A stretch of DNA of 64,000 nt from positions 1,922,001 through 1,986,000 of the forward strand of contig NZ_CP012676.1 of the NCBI RefSeq assembly GCF_001294575.1. The letters are read 5' to 3'. Under the pieces are notes generated by a model that did no database searches, was not told the DNA's origin, and saw only the letters and a program-made list of their open reading frames with translations. Of the stretch, positions 1 through 7,827 are shown piece after piece. Numbering within the stretch: the first letter of the stretch is position 1; each line of letters begins with the position of its first letter. Source of the DNA: Pseudomonas versuta (lineage in GTDB: Bacteria; Pseudomonadota; Gammaproteobacteria; Pseudomonadales; Pseudomonadaceae). The translations under genes and the position numbers were made by a program.

Positions 1-629
1 TTGGAGTCACCGTGTTCGCGCTCTGCGTGCTCGACCAGCACTTCAGTGGTGTGGCGGGCAAAGCTGTTGGCGAGAATAGGGATGAACGTGCTGCGTTCGC
101 GGCAGGCGAGCATGGCGTCGACGATCGAACGGCGATAGGCGCGCAGCATGCAGCCGTAATCGCTCATGGCAACGCCGGTGGAGCGTTGTACTGCCATGTT
201 GATCAGGCGTGACGGCCAGCGGCGCCATGCAGAATCCTGGCGATTGTTACGCACTGTGCCGACCACGTCGTAACCCAGTGCAGCCTGGGCGACCAGGCGC
301 GGAATTTCTTCAGGAGGGTTTTGCAGGTCGGCGTCCAGCGTAATGACTACATCGCCTTTGGAATGCTCGAAGCCGGCCATGATCGCAGCATGTTGGCCAT
401 AGTTACGATTGAGGATCACCGCAACTACCGGGCTGCCTTCGCGCTCGGCGGCATCTTGCAGGATTTGCGCCGATTGATCCCGGCTGCCGTCATCGACCAG
501 AACGATCTCATAAGCTTGTGTCAGCTGCGCGCAAGCGGCTTCAGTGCGGCGCAATAGCTCGGGCAGACTCTGTTCTTCGTTGTAGACCGGAATGACGATC
601 GACACACACTGGATAGGGTAGGGTTTCAA
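1..629 (-). CDS. arnC: Undecaprenyl-phosphate Ara4FN transferase ArnC (partial)
   Basis: Transfers 4-deoxy-4-formamido-L-arabinose to undecaprenyl phosphate at the inner membrane, a step of lipid A modification that gives resistance to cationic peptides. Only the first 209 residues are present; the gene runs off the left edge, and the C-terminal membrane segments lie outside. The visible part is a GT2 glycosyltransferase domain with IPVYNEE (13-19), DDGS (46-49) and DAD (99-101). I chose a TTG start at 629 because this frame opens [17 protein letters not shown], the usual N-terminus of Pseudomonas ArnC, with GGAA about ten bases upstream and no ATG at that place. The usual upstream partner arnB is not in the 460 bp before it, so arnC appears to head its transcript here. 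Confidence 0.93.
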   Translation of the reverse strand, partial: MKPYPIQCVSIVIPVYNEEQSLPELLRRTEAACAQLTQAYEIVLVDDGSRDQSAQILQDAAEREGSPVVAVILNRNYGQHAAIMAGFEHSKGDVVITLDADLQNPPEEIPRLVAQAALGYDVVGTVRNNRQDSAWRRWPSRLINMAVQRSTGVAMSDYGCMLRAYRRSIVDAMLACRERSTFIPILANSFARHTTEVLVEHAEREHGDS

Positions 630-1092
630 ATTATTCGTTCCAGTCAGTTTCAATGGCACAAGATGACTCGTGTAAAAGTCGACCTGCTCACGGGCAAGCC
701 AAGACCTGTTTGCACGTGGAGTAAAGACTATTACTTATAAAGGTAAAGTCATCGGACTACCTTATCTACATGATTTTCTTGCAGACTCTTCGGTGCTTCC
801 CCCGGAAGAAGGGGCATACGTTAAACGCACAGTTGTGAAAAACCTATGAAAGTTCGATCAACATGGCATGCTTTCTAAACACTAGACAGGTGCTATTCAG
901 GAAAGCATTTGCCGGGCAGAAACAGCCTGCGTTTCGACGATAACAGGTTTAAAACAAGCGATAGTTTTAGCGTTTATTACCGAAACTGAACAGTGATGCA
1001 GGTCGGTAAAAAGTGCAAAAAACACGTTCAAAACTGCGCCAGTCTGCGGGTATGTGATGCCCATCACATCGACTGGCGCTGTTACACAGGCT
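630..1092. other. Intergenic region between arnC and efeM, no gene seen
   Basis: About 460 bp, more AT-rich than its surroundings. I see no open frame of plausible length and no arnB remnant on the minus strand. It should hold the arnC promoter. The only clear structure is the efe-operon terminator-like hairpin at 1036-1079. I could not identify a convincing PmrA or PhoP box. Confidence 0.6.
1036..1079 (-). terminator. Hairpin after the efe operon with an embedded CRP-type palindrome
   Basis: GCGCCAGTC (1036-1044) pairs with GACTGGCGC (1071-1079). Inside it lies a second stem, ATGTGAT (1052-1058) with ATCACAT (1063-1069) and a GCCC loop. In minus-strand RNA the hairpin is followed by a short CAGTTTTG. 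It sits just past the efeM stop codon, which fits a terminator, although the U-tract is weak. The inner stem matches the CRP/Vfr consensus TGTGA-N6-TCACA exactly. Confidence 0.5.
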
Positions 1093-1917
1093 TTAGTTCA
1101 GGCCGAGCTTGCCACGCAGGGTCGACAAGTCTTCGGCCAGGGTATTGACGGGGCCGATCAAAGCCTTGCGATCGCTGTCTTTGACCTTGTCGTAGGTTTC
1201 AAAACCACCGTCTTTAGTACGGTATTTGGCCAGGATTTTGTTAACCGTCGCGAAGTTCTTGTCCACTTTGCTTGCAAAAGACTTGTCACTCTGTTCGATC
1301 TGGGTGCGAAACAGATCAAAGATTTTTTTCGCGCCGTCAACGTTACCCTGGAAGTCGTAGAGATCGGTGTGGCTGTAGCGGTCCTCTTCACCGGAAATCT
1401 TGGTAGCGGCGACTTCTTCCATCAGTGCGGCTGCGCCACCGACTACTTTCTCGGGCGGGAAGGTCAGCCCGGCGACGCGGTTTTGCAGATCTTTGACGTC
1501 TTTGTTCAGGCCATCTGCCAGGTCGTTAAGGCCCTGGGTGCTGTTTTCAGAAAACAGGCTGTATTCGATGCGATGAAAACCTGTGAAGTCCGGGGCTTTA
1601 ACGCCCTGCTCATGATCGTCGACCCGGGAGTCGATCGATGCATCAAGGTCACTGAACAGCTCGGCAATCGGCTCAATTGACTCGTAGTACACCCGTGTAG
1701 GGGCATAAAGTTTTTTGGCGGTGGCCAAATCCCCTTTTTTTACTGCGTCGGTGAATTGCTGCGTATTGCTGGCCAGTTCATCCAGCTGCTCGGTGACGTA
1801 AATCTTGTAGTCCGAGATCGGCCCCACCAGGTCCAGTGGCGCAGTCGCAGCCAGTGCCGAGAGCGGAGTGTGGAGCAAGCCAAGCGTGAGCAGGAGTGCG
1901 AGCGGCGTCTTCTTCAT
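1093..1917 (-). CDS. efeM: EfeM/EfeO-like periplasmic iron-uptake protein (M75 imelysin domain only)
   Basis: Predicted periplasmic iron-binding protein of 274 aa and last gene of the efe operon. A signal peptide covers about residues 1-23 (MKKTPLALLL..., cut after ALA). The rest is one imelysin/peptidase M75 domain with the metal-site HRIE motif at 115-118 and a GEEDRYSH motif near 176-183. It lacks the N-terminal cupredoxin domain of full EfeO, which is the EfeM arrangement. It starts 28 bp after the efeB stop, with GGAAAAG before the ATG. The operon therefore carries two M75 proteins, this short one and the longer cupredoxin form at 3283-4474. The exact metal bound is inferred from the family. 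Confidence 0.85.
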   Translation of the reverse strand: MKKTPLALLLTLGLLHTPLSALAATAPLDLVGPISDYKIYVTEQLDELASNTQQFTDAVKKGDLATAKKLYAPTRVYYESIEPIAELFSDLDASIDSRVDDHEQGVKAPDFTGFHRIEYSLFSENSTQGLNDLADGLNKDVKDLQNRVAGLTFPPEKVVGGAAALMEEVAATKISGEEDRYSHTDLYDFQGNVDGAKKIFDLFRTQIEQSDKSFASKVDKNFATVNKILAKYRTKDGGFETYDKVKDSDRKALIGPVNTLAEDLSTLRGKLGLN

Positions 1918-1945
1918 GGGACTTTTCCGATTGGAGTCAGGGGGG

Positions 1946-3265
1946 TTAGGCGTTGGTTAAAGGTGCTGCGGCATTGAGCAGGGATCGCCCAACGTAATCC
2001 TGAGCGTCTCGCACACCCGGCAAGGTGAAAAAGTAACCGCCGCCAACCGGCTTGAGGTATTCCTCCAGCGGCTCGCCATTGAGCCGGGTTTGCACGGCGA
2101 TAAAGCCTTTTTCCAGATCGCACTGGTAACAGATGAACAGAAGCCCCATGTCCAGCTGGCCGTTTTTGTTAACCCCGTTGGAGTAGTTGAACGGTCGACG
2201 CAGGATCAGGCTGTCGCGGGTTTGTGCTGTGCGCGGGTTGGCCAGGCGGATGTGTGCATCAAGCCTGGTGACTTTGCCGTCGGGGTCATTGCTGTAATCC
2301 GGGGTATCGGTTTCATGGGTGCCGTCCATGGGCGCGCCGCTGGATTTGTGGCGCCCGAAAATACTTTGTTGTTCTTGCAGTGGCGTACGGTCCCAGCGCT
2401 CTACGAAGTTGCGGATGATGCGCACCGCTTGATAGCTGCCGTGGGTCGCCCAGTCTGGCTCGTCAGTTCCGGGCTGAACCCAGACGATGTCGTTCATCAG
2501 GTTATTGTCATTGGAGTCCGGATTGGCGGAGCCATCGCGAAAGCCCAAAAAGTTTCGCGCGCTTTGAGCGGGCTCACCCGGTTTGGTCGGCGCTTGCGGC
2601 GGCACGGTACCTTCTTGCTTCCAGCGCACCAACAACAGGTCTGGCAGGTTTTTTACGATGTCACGCAGGGCGTGGATATTGGTGTCAGCGGTGTTGGCAC
2701 AAAACTGCAGGCTCAAGTCGCCGTGGCATTGCGCAGGTTCCAGTGCGTCGTTGGGGAAACCTTGCATGCGGCTCAGGCGTTTAGGCTTGGCGCCGGCCAG
2801 CCCAAAGCGCTCATCGAACAATGATTCGCCCACCGAAACCGTTACTGTCAGGTTGTCCGGCGTTACCACCGGGCCAAGAATTCCGGAGTCCGGCGGCGGA
2901 AGCCTGGGGTCAATCTGAGGCACCGCGCCGCCCTTCATCAGGAACGCGATGCGCTCATTCAGGGTACGGAACAGGCGCTCCAGGTCTTGCCTGTCGCTGG
3001 CCAGCACATCAAAAGCCACCAGCATGCCGGCGGCCGGGCGCGGGGTAATAATGCCGTTCTGGTGCTGACCGTAAAACGGGTGATGGTCCCGGGTTTTATC
3101 GCTGCTCGGTGCTTGAGTAACCTGTGCGCTTGCTCCGCCACTGGCGGCCAGTGCCGGGCAACTCAGTGCGCCACCTGCCAGGACCGCTCCGGCGACCCCC
3201 ATGCCCAGCAGCACGCGACGGCGCTGCAGGTTGAATGGGTCAAGACTGTTTTCTGAGTCGCTCAT
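1946..3265 (-). CDS. efeB: EfeB deferrochelatase / DyP-type heme peroxidase
   Basis: Heme-containing DyP-type peroxidase exported by Tat, the third component of the EfeUOB system for ferrous iron uptake; in E. coli it is also credited with releasing iron from heme. The N-terminus carries the twin-arginine signal RRRVLL (15-20) followed by a hydrophobic stretch to about residue 42. The DyP signature GFRDGS is at 241-246 with catalytic Asp244, and the proximal heme ligand His is at 338 (AHIRLANPR). Length is 439 aa, close to other EfeB proteins. I start at the second Met (3265) because GAG lies nine bases upstream; a start at 3271 adds two residues. It lies 17 bp after efeO. Confidence 0.92.
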   Translation of the reverse strand: MSDSENSLDPFNLQRRRVLLGMGVAGAVLAGGALSCPALAASGGASAQVTQAPSSDKTRDHHPFYGQHQNGIITPRPAAGMLVAFDVLASDRQDLERLFRTLNERIAFLMKGGAVPQIDPRLPPPDSGILGPVVTPDNLTVTVSVGESLFDERFGLAGAKPKRLSRMQGFPNDALEPAQCHGDLSLQFCANTADTNIHALRDIVKNLPDLLLVRWKQEGTVPPQAPTKPGEPAQSARNFLGFRDGSANPDSNDNNLMNDIVWVQPGTDEPDWATHGSYQAVRIIRNFVERWDRTPLQEQQSIFGRHKSSGAPMDGTHETDTPDYSNDPDGKVTRLDAHIRLANPRTAQTRDSLILRRPFNYSNGVNKNGQLDMGLLFICYQCDLEKGFIAVQTRLNGEPLEEYLKPVGGGYFFTLPGVRDAQDYVGRSLLNAAAPLTNA

Positions 3266-3282
3266 GTGCATCTCGTCTGCAT

Positions 3283-4474
3283 TTACAGGCCGGAAAGGCC
3301 GAGGGCGGGATCGATTCCATCGAGTGCATCGGCCACAGCCTTGGCCTTGTTACTGATTGCTTGACGCTGGGCGGCGCTTACCGTGTCGTAAGTGATGTAG
3401 CCCTGAGGTGTTTTCAGACCATTGAGTTCGGACTCGAGCGCGGTGCTGGCGGTATCGATACGTTGCAGGAGCCCGGCACTGTTCTTGGCCAGCAAAGGGC
3501 GCAGCAGGTCGACTACCTTGCGTGTGGTCTGCAGGTTCGCGGCAAACCCATTTGCATCGATATGGCTGTAACGCTCTTCTTCACCGCTAGCAGCACGGGT
3601 ATCGGCCAGGTTGTGCAAGGTGCGAGCGACAGTGCTGATCAATTGTTCGGGGGCAGCGACTGGGCAAGCAGTTGTTGCTTGAGCAGCACGGCATTGGCTT
3701 GCAGTTGCTGGGCAAACACAGTCAGGCCCTGAGTGCTGCGCTGGTCAAAAGACCGTATTCAAGGCGGTGAAACCCAATGAAACCAGGGTCCCGCTCGCGC
3801 TTTTCAAAGTAGTCGGCGCGGGCATTGATAGTGTTGTCCAGTTCGGCCAGACGCTGTGCGGCAGGGGCCAGCCGCTGATAAGCCTCACGTGCAGGCACAT
3901 AAAGCGCCTGGGCCTGTTCGAGATCACCTGCGGCAATGGCTTGCGACAAGGCATCCACTGCTTTGATCAGCGCATTGCCTTGACTGCTCAAATAGACGCG
4001 AAACTCAGACAATGGCCCGATAAACGCCACCATGGACGGTCTTGCCTTGGCGCTGGCTTCGGATTCTGCGGTCGGCGTGACGTGCAGTGTGCCGCGAGGA
4101 TTGCTGAGCAAGCCGCAGGTAATGGCGTAATCGCCTGGTGCCAGCGTGGCATTGATTACCTGGCTGAGGCCGGGGGCAATGTTTTCACGCTCTTCGACCA
4201 CCAGAACGCCGTCCAGAATCTCCCATTCCACAGCCCGTTCAGAGGCATTGACGATGCGAAAGCTATTGAAGCCTGCAGGCACAGACAGTGCATTGGGCTC
4301 GCAACTGCGGGGGTGGATGGTCACAGTGATTTCGTTGCTGTGAACCTTGCGCTTGGCCGCGGCCAGTTGCGAGGCGTAATAAAACAGCCCGCCGGCCGCG
4401 ATCATCACGATCACCGAGCCGGCCACCGCCCAGCGCAAGGCGCCTGGGGGTGTACCGCTTGCAGGGGTAGACAT
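3283..4474 (-). pseudogene. efeO: EfeO iron-uptake protein with two frameshifts
   Basis: EfeO is the periplasmic component that hands iron to the EfeU permease. The first frame (3722-4474) gives 250 aa: an N-terminal membrane anchor (about 13-36), a cupredoxin domain (about 48-132) and the start of an M75 domain with HRLE at 236-239. It then stops early. The rest of the M75 domain continues in other frames to 3283 (…GEEERYSH…). Two one-base losses explain this: one at the A4 run 3747-3750 and one at the G5 run 3649-3653 (plus-strand bases). Restoring both gives one frame of 397 aa with family-like sequence throughout. Both sites are homopolymers, so sequencing error is a real alternative to inactivation. 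Its operon neighbours are intact. Confidence 0.88.
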
Positions 4475-4482
4475 GCAGGACC

Positions 4483-5340
4483 TTATGGGTTCGTCACTGA
4501 GGGAATAGACACGCTTTTTGGGGGCGCAGGAGGTCGAAAGAACATCGCCAGCGTGACCAGCAGGTAAATCACATAGGCGCCGAGCACGCTCATGGTGGGC
4601 GCATCCTGATAGCCAAACATGCCGGCCAGTACAGAGCCTGCCGGTCCGTCCATTGGCAGTGCGCTGCTGATATCAAACACCACGCCCTGCAGGTGATTCC
4701 ACAGCCCGGCCTCGTGCAGAGCCTGTAACGAGTTGGCCAAAATACCTGCGGCGACCACCAGAATGAACAGGCCGGTCCAGCGGAAGAACAGGCTCAGATT
4801 CAGGCGCATGCTGCCGCTGTAAATCGCAAAGCCTACAAAAATGGCGAGGATCAGGCCCAGCAGGGCGCCCAGTGGCGCGGCCGGCCCTTCGCTCTGCTGA
4901 AACACCGCCAGCAAAAAGAACACGGTTTCAAGCCCTTCGCGTGCAACCGCAAAGAACACCATGGCAATCAATGCCATGACTTGATGGTTTGAGGCGCTGA
5001 GGGCGTGATCAAGGGAGGTGTGCAGGGAGTGTTTGATAGAGCGCGCCACTTTGCGCATCCAGAACACCATCGAGCTGAGAATGCCGACGGCGATCAGGCC
5101 GACGATACCTTCGAAGAGTTCCTGCTGCTTTTGCGGAAACTCTGCACTCATCAGCTCCAGGCCGCCGCCGACCAGCAGTGACAGAGCAGCAGCCAGGAAG
5201 ACGCCGATCCATACGGCGGGCATCCATTGTCCGCGTCCGGTTTGCTTGAGGTAACTGGCAATGATGCCGACGATAAGAGCGGCCTCGATGCCTTCGCGCA
5301 GCATGATCAGAAATGGAACCAGCATGGGCAAGCACCGCAT
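4483..5340 (-). CDS. efeU: EfeU/FTR1-family iron permease
   Basis: Inner-membrane permease of the Efe iron-uptake system and first gene of the minus-strand operon efeU-efeO-efeB-efeM. It is 285 aa with about seven hydrophobic segments. The two FTR1/EfeU signature motifs that carry the iron-binding glutamates are present: REGIE at 15-19 and REGLE at 134-138. The start is uncertain. ATG at 5340 gives MRCLPMLVPF, while the second Met at 5325 starts at MLVPFLIMLREGIE, where most homologues begin; neither has a strong ribosome site. Eight bases separate its stop from efeO. An inverted repeat and a weak Fur-like sequence lie directly upstream. Confidence 0.9.
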   Translation of the reverse strand: MRCLPMLVPFLIMLREGIEAALIVGIIASYLKQTGRGQWMPAVWIGVFLAAALSLLVGGGLELMSAEFPQKQQELFEGIVGLIAVGILSSMVFWMRKVARSIKHSLHTSLDHALSASNHQVMALIAMVFFAVAREGLETVFFLLAVFQQSEGPAAPLGALLGLILAIFVGFAIYSGSMRLNLSLFFRWTGLFILVVAAGILANSLQALHEAGLWNHLQGVVFDISSALPMDGPAGSVLAGMFGYQDAPTMSVLGAYVIYLLVTLAMFFRPPAPPKSVSIPSVTNP

Positions 5341-5342
5341 CG

Positions 5343-5388
5343 CAAATTAGTCAGAGTGCTAATTTGTAACATATTGATACGCATTGCC
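5343..5388 (-). promoter_or_regulatory. Inverted repeat and weak Fur-like sequence upstream of efeU
   Basis: CAAATTAG (5343-5350) and CTAATTTG (5359-5366) form a perfect 8-bp inverted repeat with an 8-base spacer, ending three bases before the first possible efeU start. Next to it, 5368-5388 (TAACATATTGATACGCATTGC) loosely resembles a Fur box on either strand. Iron control by Fur is expected for Efe systems, but the match is imperfect and is only a candidate. Confidence 0.35.
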
Positions 5389-5439
5389 AAACAAGAATTG
5401 ATTGCATTTGCTGAACGTTAGCTGAACGAAGGCTTGTCC

Positions 5440-5550
5440 TGTAATCGCTGGCGAGGAGAGGCGCTGCGAGGGCCTGTGTACGGCTATCGGGCGTCACGCA
5501 AGGTCCTGCAGACCTCAAACCGCGTTCCTCGTCAGCGACTACGGGGCGTC
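5440..5550. repeat. Degenerate REP-like element overlapping the end of the KfrA-like gene
   Basis: CTCGTCAGCGACTACGGGG near 5527-5545 is the reverse copy of the GTAGTCGCTGACGAGG repeat found elsewhere in the window. The facing arm near 5450-5480 (GGCGCTGCGAGGGCC) is diverged, and the middle holds the CAAGGTCCTGCAGACCT hairpin typical of this family. The CTA of CGACTACGG provides the TAG stop codon of the gene at 5539. Confidence 0.65.
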
Positions 5551-6543
5551 GGCTGCTTGCTCGGGGGTGTCGTCTTTCTGTGCTTTCAGGTTCTCAAGCG
5601 CCGCTTCGGCTTTTAGTGCGCGCAGTGTCAGTGCTGCGCTTGACTCTTGCAGCTGGCCTTGCATCTGTTTCAGCTCATCGCTCTCGAGGGTCGCCACTCG
5701 CAAGCGCTCCTCAAGCAAGGTGCGCTCGTTTTGCAGCTGGCCCAGCTGGCTGCTGAGCTGAGCATTGAGATTGCTCAGCTTGTGTTGCTGGTCGCTGGAC
5801 TGATTCAGTTCCTTGCTCAATGCGCGGCTCTCGCTCAATACGCGCTCGTTGTCGCGATGCAGCTGGGTGATCTCATCCTGACGTACCAGTGCACTTTGTT
5901 GTGCCTGGCGCAGTTCCATCTGAATCTGCTGAACCTGACCTTCGTGGCGGCGCTGATCCTGCTCGCGCTGCTCTTTGACGGCGCTGCGATAGTGCTCAAG
6001 GGCGTCTCGGGCATGCAGGTGTTTTTCTTCCAGTGAGCGAATTTGCTCATCGCGGTCTTTGAGGCGCAGCTCAAAGTCGCTGCACGCCTGGTTGAGAGCG
6101 GCATTGCGGGTTTGCTCGGTCTGCAGCATGGAGCGTGTGGACTCCAGGTTTGCCGTTTCCTGGCTCAATGCATTGCTCTGGATTTCAAGTTGCTGCTGGA
6201 GCTGGGCCTGGGACTGCTGCGCTTCATTGAGTTGCTCCTGCAGTGCGACCTGGAGTTGCTCATAGTGCGCCCGGGCTCGATAGATCGGTTCCTGGGCCTG
6301 CTCTTGCAAGCGCTGGGCGAGGCGGGCGACCAGCTCCGTCAACTCGTCACCGATCTGTTCTTGCGGTGCGCCGCGACGTGAATCGACCTCGTCCAGCTCT
6401 TTCAAGTACCGGTGAATTGTAGTTTTCGACCCGGTATTCCCCATCTCGATACGTACCGCATCAATGCTCGGGTGTTCACCGCGGGCCAGGATTGCCGTGC
6501 GTGCAATTTGCACCACTGCCTTGTTTACGCCGCCACGGGCCAT
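5539..6543 (-). CDS. KfrA-like DNA-binding protein with long coiled coil
   Basis: Protein of 334 aa with two parts. Residues about 5-115 match the KfrA N-terminal DNA-binding domain (MARGGVNKAVVQIARTA..., IDAVRIEMGNTGSKTTIHRYLKEL with helix-turn-helix character). Residues about 100-315 are an uninterrupted charged, Q/E/R-rich coiled coil with heptad spacing. Plasmid KfrA proteins bind inverted repeats at their own promoter, repress themselves and can form filaments that help DNA partition. Chromosomal homologues are common in Pseudomonas but their role is unclear. It is divergent from a tyrosine recombinase gene, with 178 bp rich in inverted repeats between them, so autoregulation and control of the recombinase are reasonable inferences. 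The last codon and stop lie in a REP-like repeat. Confidence 0.82.
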   Translation of the reverse strand: MARGGVNKAVVQIARTAILARGEHPSIDAVRIEMGNTGSKTTIHRYLKELDEVDSRRGAPQEQIGDELTELVARLAQRLQEQAQEPIYRARAHYEQLQVALQEQLNEAQQSQAQLQQQLEIQSNALSQETANLESTRSMLQTEQTRNAALNQACSDFELRLKDRDEQIRSLEEKHLHARDALEHYRSAVKEQREQDQRRHEGQVQQIQMELRQAQQSALVRQDEITQLHRDNERVLSESRALSKELNQSSDQQHKLSNLNAQLSSQLGQLQNERTLLEERLRVATLESDELKQMQGQLQESSAALTLRALKAEAALENLKAQKDDTPEQAADAP

Positions 6544-6560
6544 GGTCTTCTCCTACGATT

Positions 6561-6659
6561 ATGTACTGTGGTATGTATCATGTAATTACATACTACATTG
6601 TCAGATTATTTCTGTCTTTAATTAAGATATAACAAGCGGGATATACTGGTATTATCCCG
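6561..6659. promoter_or_regulatory. Divergent promoter region with two 7-9-7 inverted repeats
   Basis: GTATGTA (6571-6577) and TACATAC (6587-6593) form a perfect inverted repeat with a 9-base spacer. CGGGATA (6637-6643) and TATCCCG (6653-6659) form a second one, also with a 9-base spacer. ATGTA recurs at 6561 and 6573. The first pair sits 28-50 bp upstream of the KfrA-like start and the second 63 bp upstream of the recombinase start. Candidate roles are KfrA operators or recombinase binding sites. Confidence 0.5.
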
Positions 6660-6721
6660 TGCTAGAGCCTCAAAACTGCTTTTAAGGCCCGTTTTCAGTA
6701 CGCCAGACAAGAGAACTGCCC

Positions 6722-7660
6722 ATGAGCGAGCTGGATCGCTATCTCAACGCCGCGACCCGCGATAACACCCGTCGCAGTTATCGGGCTGCCATCGAACACT
6801 TTGAAGCCACTTGGGGCGGGTTCTTGCCTGCAACCAGCGACAGCGTCGCCCGCTATCTGGTGGCGCACGCCGGCCAGCTCTCGATTAACACCCTCAAGTT
6901 GCGCCTGTCTGCCATTGCCCAGTGGCACAACAGCCAGGGGTTTGCCGACCCGACCAAGGCGCCAGTAGTGCGCAAAGTGTTCAAGGGCATCAGGGCGCTG
7001 CACCCCGCTCAAGAAAAGCAGGCCGAGCCCCTGCATTTGCAACACCTGGAAAAAGTGGTCGATTGGCTGGAAAGCGAGGCGCAGGCTGCGCAAGCGAATG
7101 CCGATCACCCCGGGCTGCTGCGTGCGCGTCGGGATGCGGCCTTGATACTGCTGGGGTTCTGGCGCGGATTTCGCAGCGACGAGCTGTGCCGCTTGCAGAT
7201 CGAACATGTGCAAGCGGCTGCAGGCTCTGGCATTACCCTGTATCTGCCGCGCAGCAAGAGTGACCGCGATAACCTGGGCAAGACCTTTCAGACTCCGGCA
7301 TTGCTGAGGCTATGCCCGGTGCGTGCCTACATTGAGTGGCTCAATGCCTCGGCACTGGTTCGGGGCCCGGTGTTCCGGGGAATTGATCGCTGGGGCAATC
7401 TGGGGGAGGAGGGGCTGCATGCCAATAGCGTGATTCCATTGCTGCGCCAGGCGCTGGAGCGTGCCGGCATTGCTGCAGAGCACTACACCAGTCACTCGCT
7501 ACGTCGCGGTTTTGCAACATGGGCGCATCAAAGTGGCTGGGATCTGAAGTCGCTGATGAATTACGTCGGCTGGAAGGACGTAAAGTCCGCCATGCGCTAT
7601 GTTGAAGCGACCCCGTTTACGGGGATGAGCATTACCGCGCAAAAAGTAATAGATGTCTGA
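6722..7660 (+). CDS. Orphan tyrosine recombinase / site-specific integrase
   Basis: Tyrosine recombinase of 312 aa. The N-terminal half (about 1-100) is a SAM-like core-binding domain and the C-terminal half (about 130-300) the catalytic domain. Expected catalytic residues are visible: Arg151 in FRSDEL, HSLRR with His258 and Arg261, Trp284 in place of the second His (VGWKD), and nucleophile Tyr293 in MRYVE. It is about the size of XerC/D but is not either of them. It is not next to a tRNA gene and no phage or integrative-element genes follow, so it does not look like the integrase of a mobile island. Its partner appears to be the divergent KfrA-like gene. Its DNA target is unknown. Confidence 0.85.
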   Translation: MSELDRYLNAATRDNTRRSYRAAIEHFEATWGGFLPATSDSVARYLVAHAGQLSINTLKLRLSAIAQWHNSQGFADPTKAPVVRKVFKGIRALHPAQEKQAEPLHLQHLEKVVDWLESEAQAAQANADHPGLLRARRDAALILLGFWRGFRSDELCRLQIEHVQAAAGSGITLYLPRSKSDRDNLGKTFQTPALLRLCPVRAYIEWLNASALVRGPVFRGIDRWGNLGEEGLHANSVIPLLRQALERAGIAAEHYTSHSLRRGFATWAHQSGWDLKSLMNYVGWKDVKSAMRYVEATPFTGMSITAQKVIDV

Positions 7661-7692
7661 CGGAGGTTGAAAACGCGCACACCGATCCCTAT

Positions 7693-7736
7693 TTGGTTTT
7701 TAGCTATCTATAGGCTCACCTGATAGCTAAAACCAA
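7693..7736. promoter_or_regulatory. Large inverted repeat between recombinase and ahpC
   Basis: TTGGTTTTTAGCTATC (7693-7708) is the reverse complement of GATAGCTAAAACCAA (7722-7736) apart from one extra base, with a 13-base loop. No U-run follows on either strand. It could be the recombinase gene's terminator or an operator of ahpC. ahpC genes are usually under OxyR, and ATAG/CTAT words are present, but the four-element OxyR spacing does not fit well. Confidence 0.5.
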
Positions 7737-7827
7737 TCGTCAGCATCAGCTTTACCAATGAGCCAGATACGAAATGAGTTGTTAGGATTCACCCCATCAA
7801 CTTTTCAACCCTGACGGAGAGACAACG

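Noticed and set aside
6722..7660. Recombinase as evidence of a prophage or genomic island
   Set aside because: No tRNA, direct-repeat ends, phage structural genes or composition shift in the flanks; neighbours are ordinary core genes.
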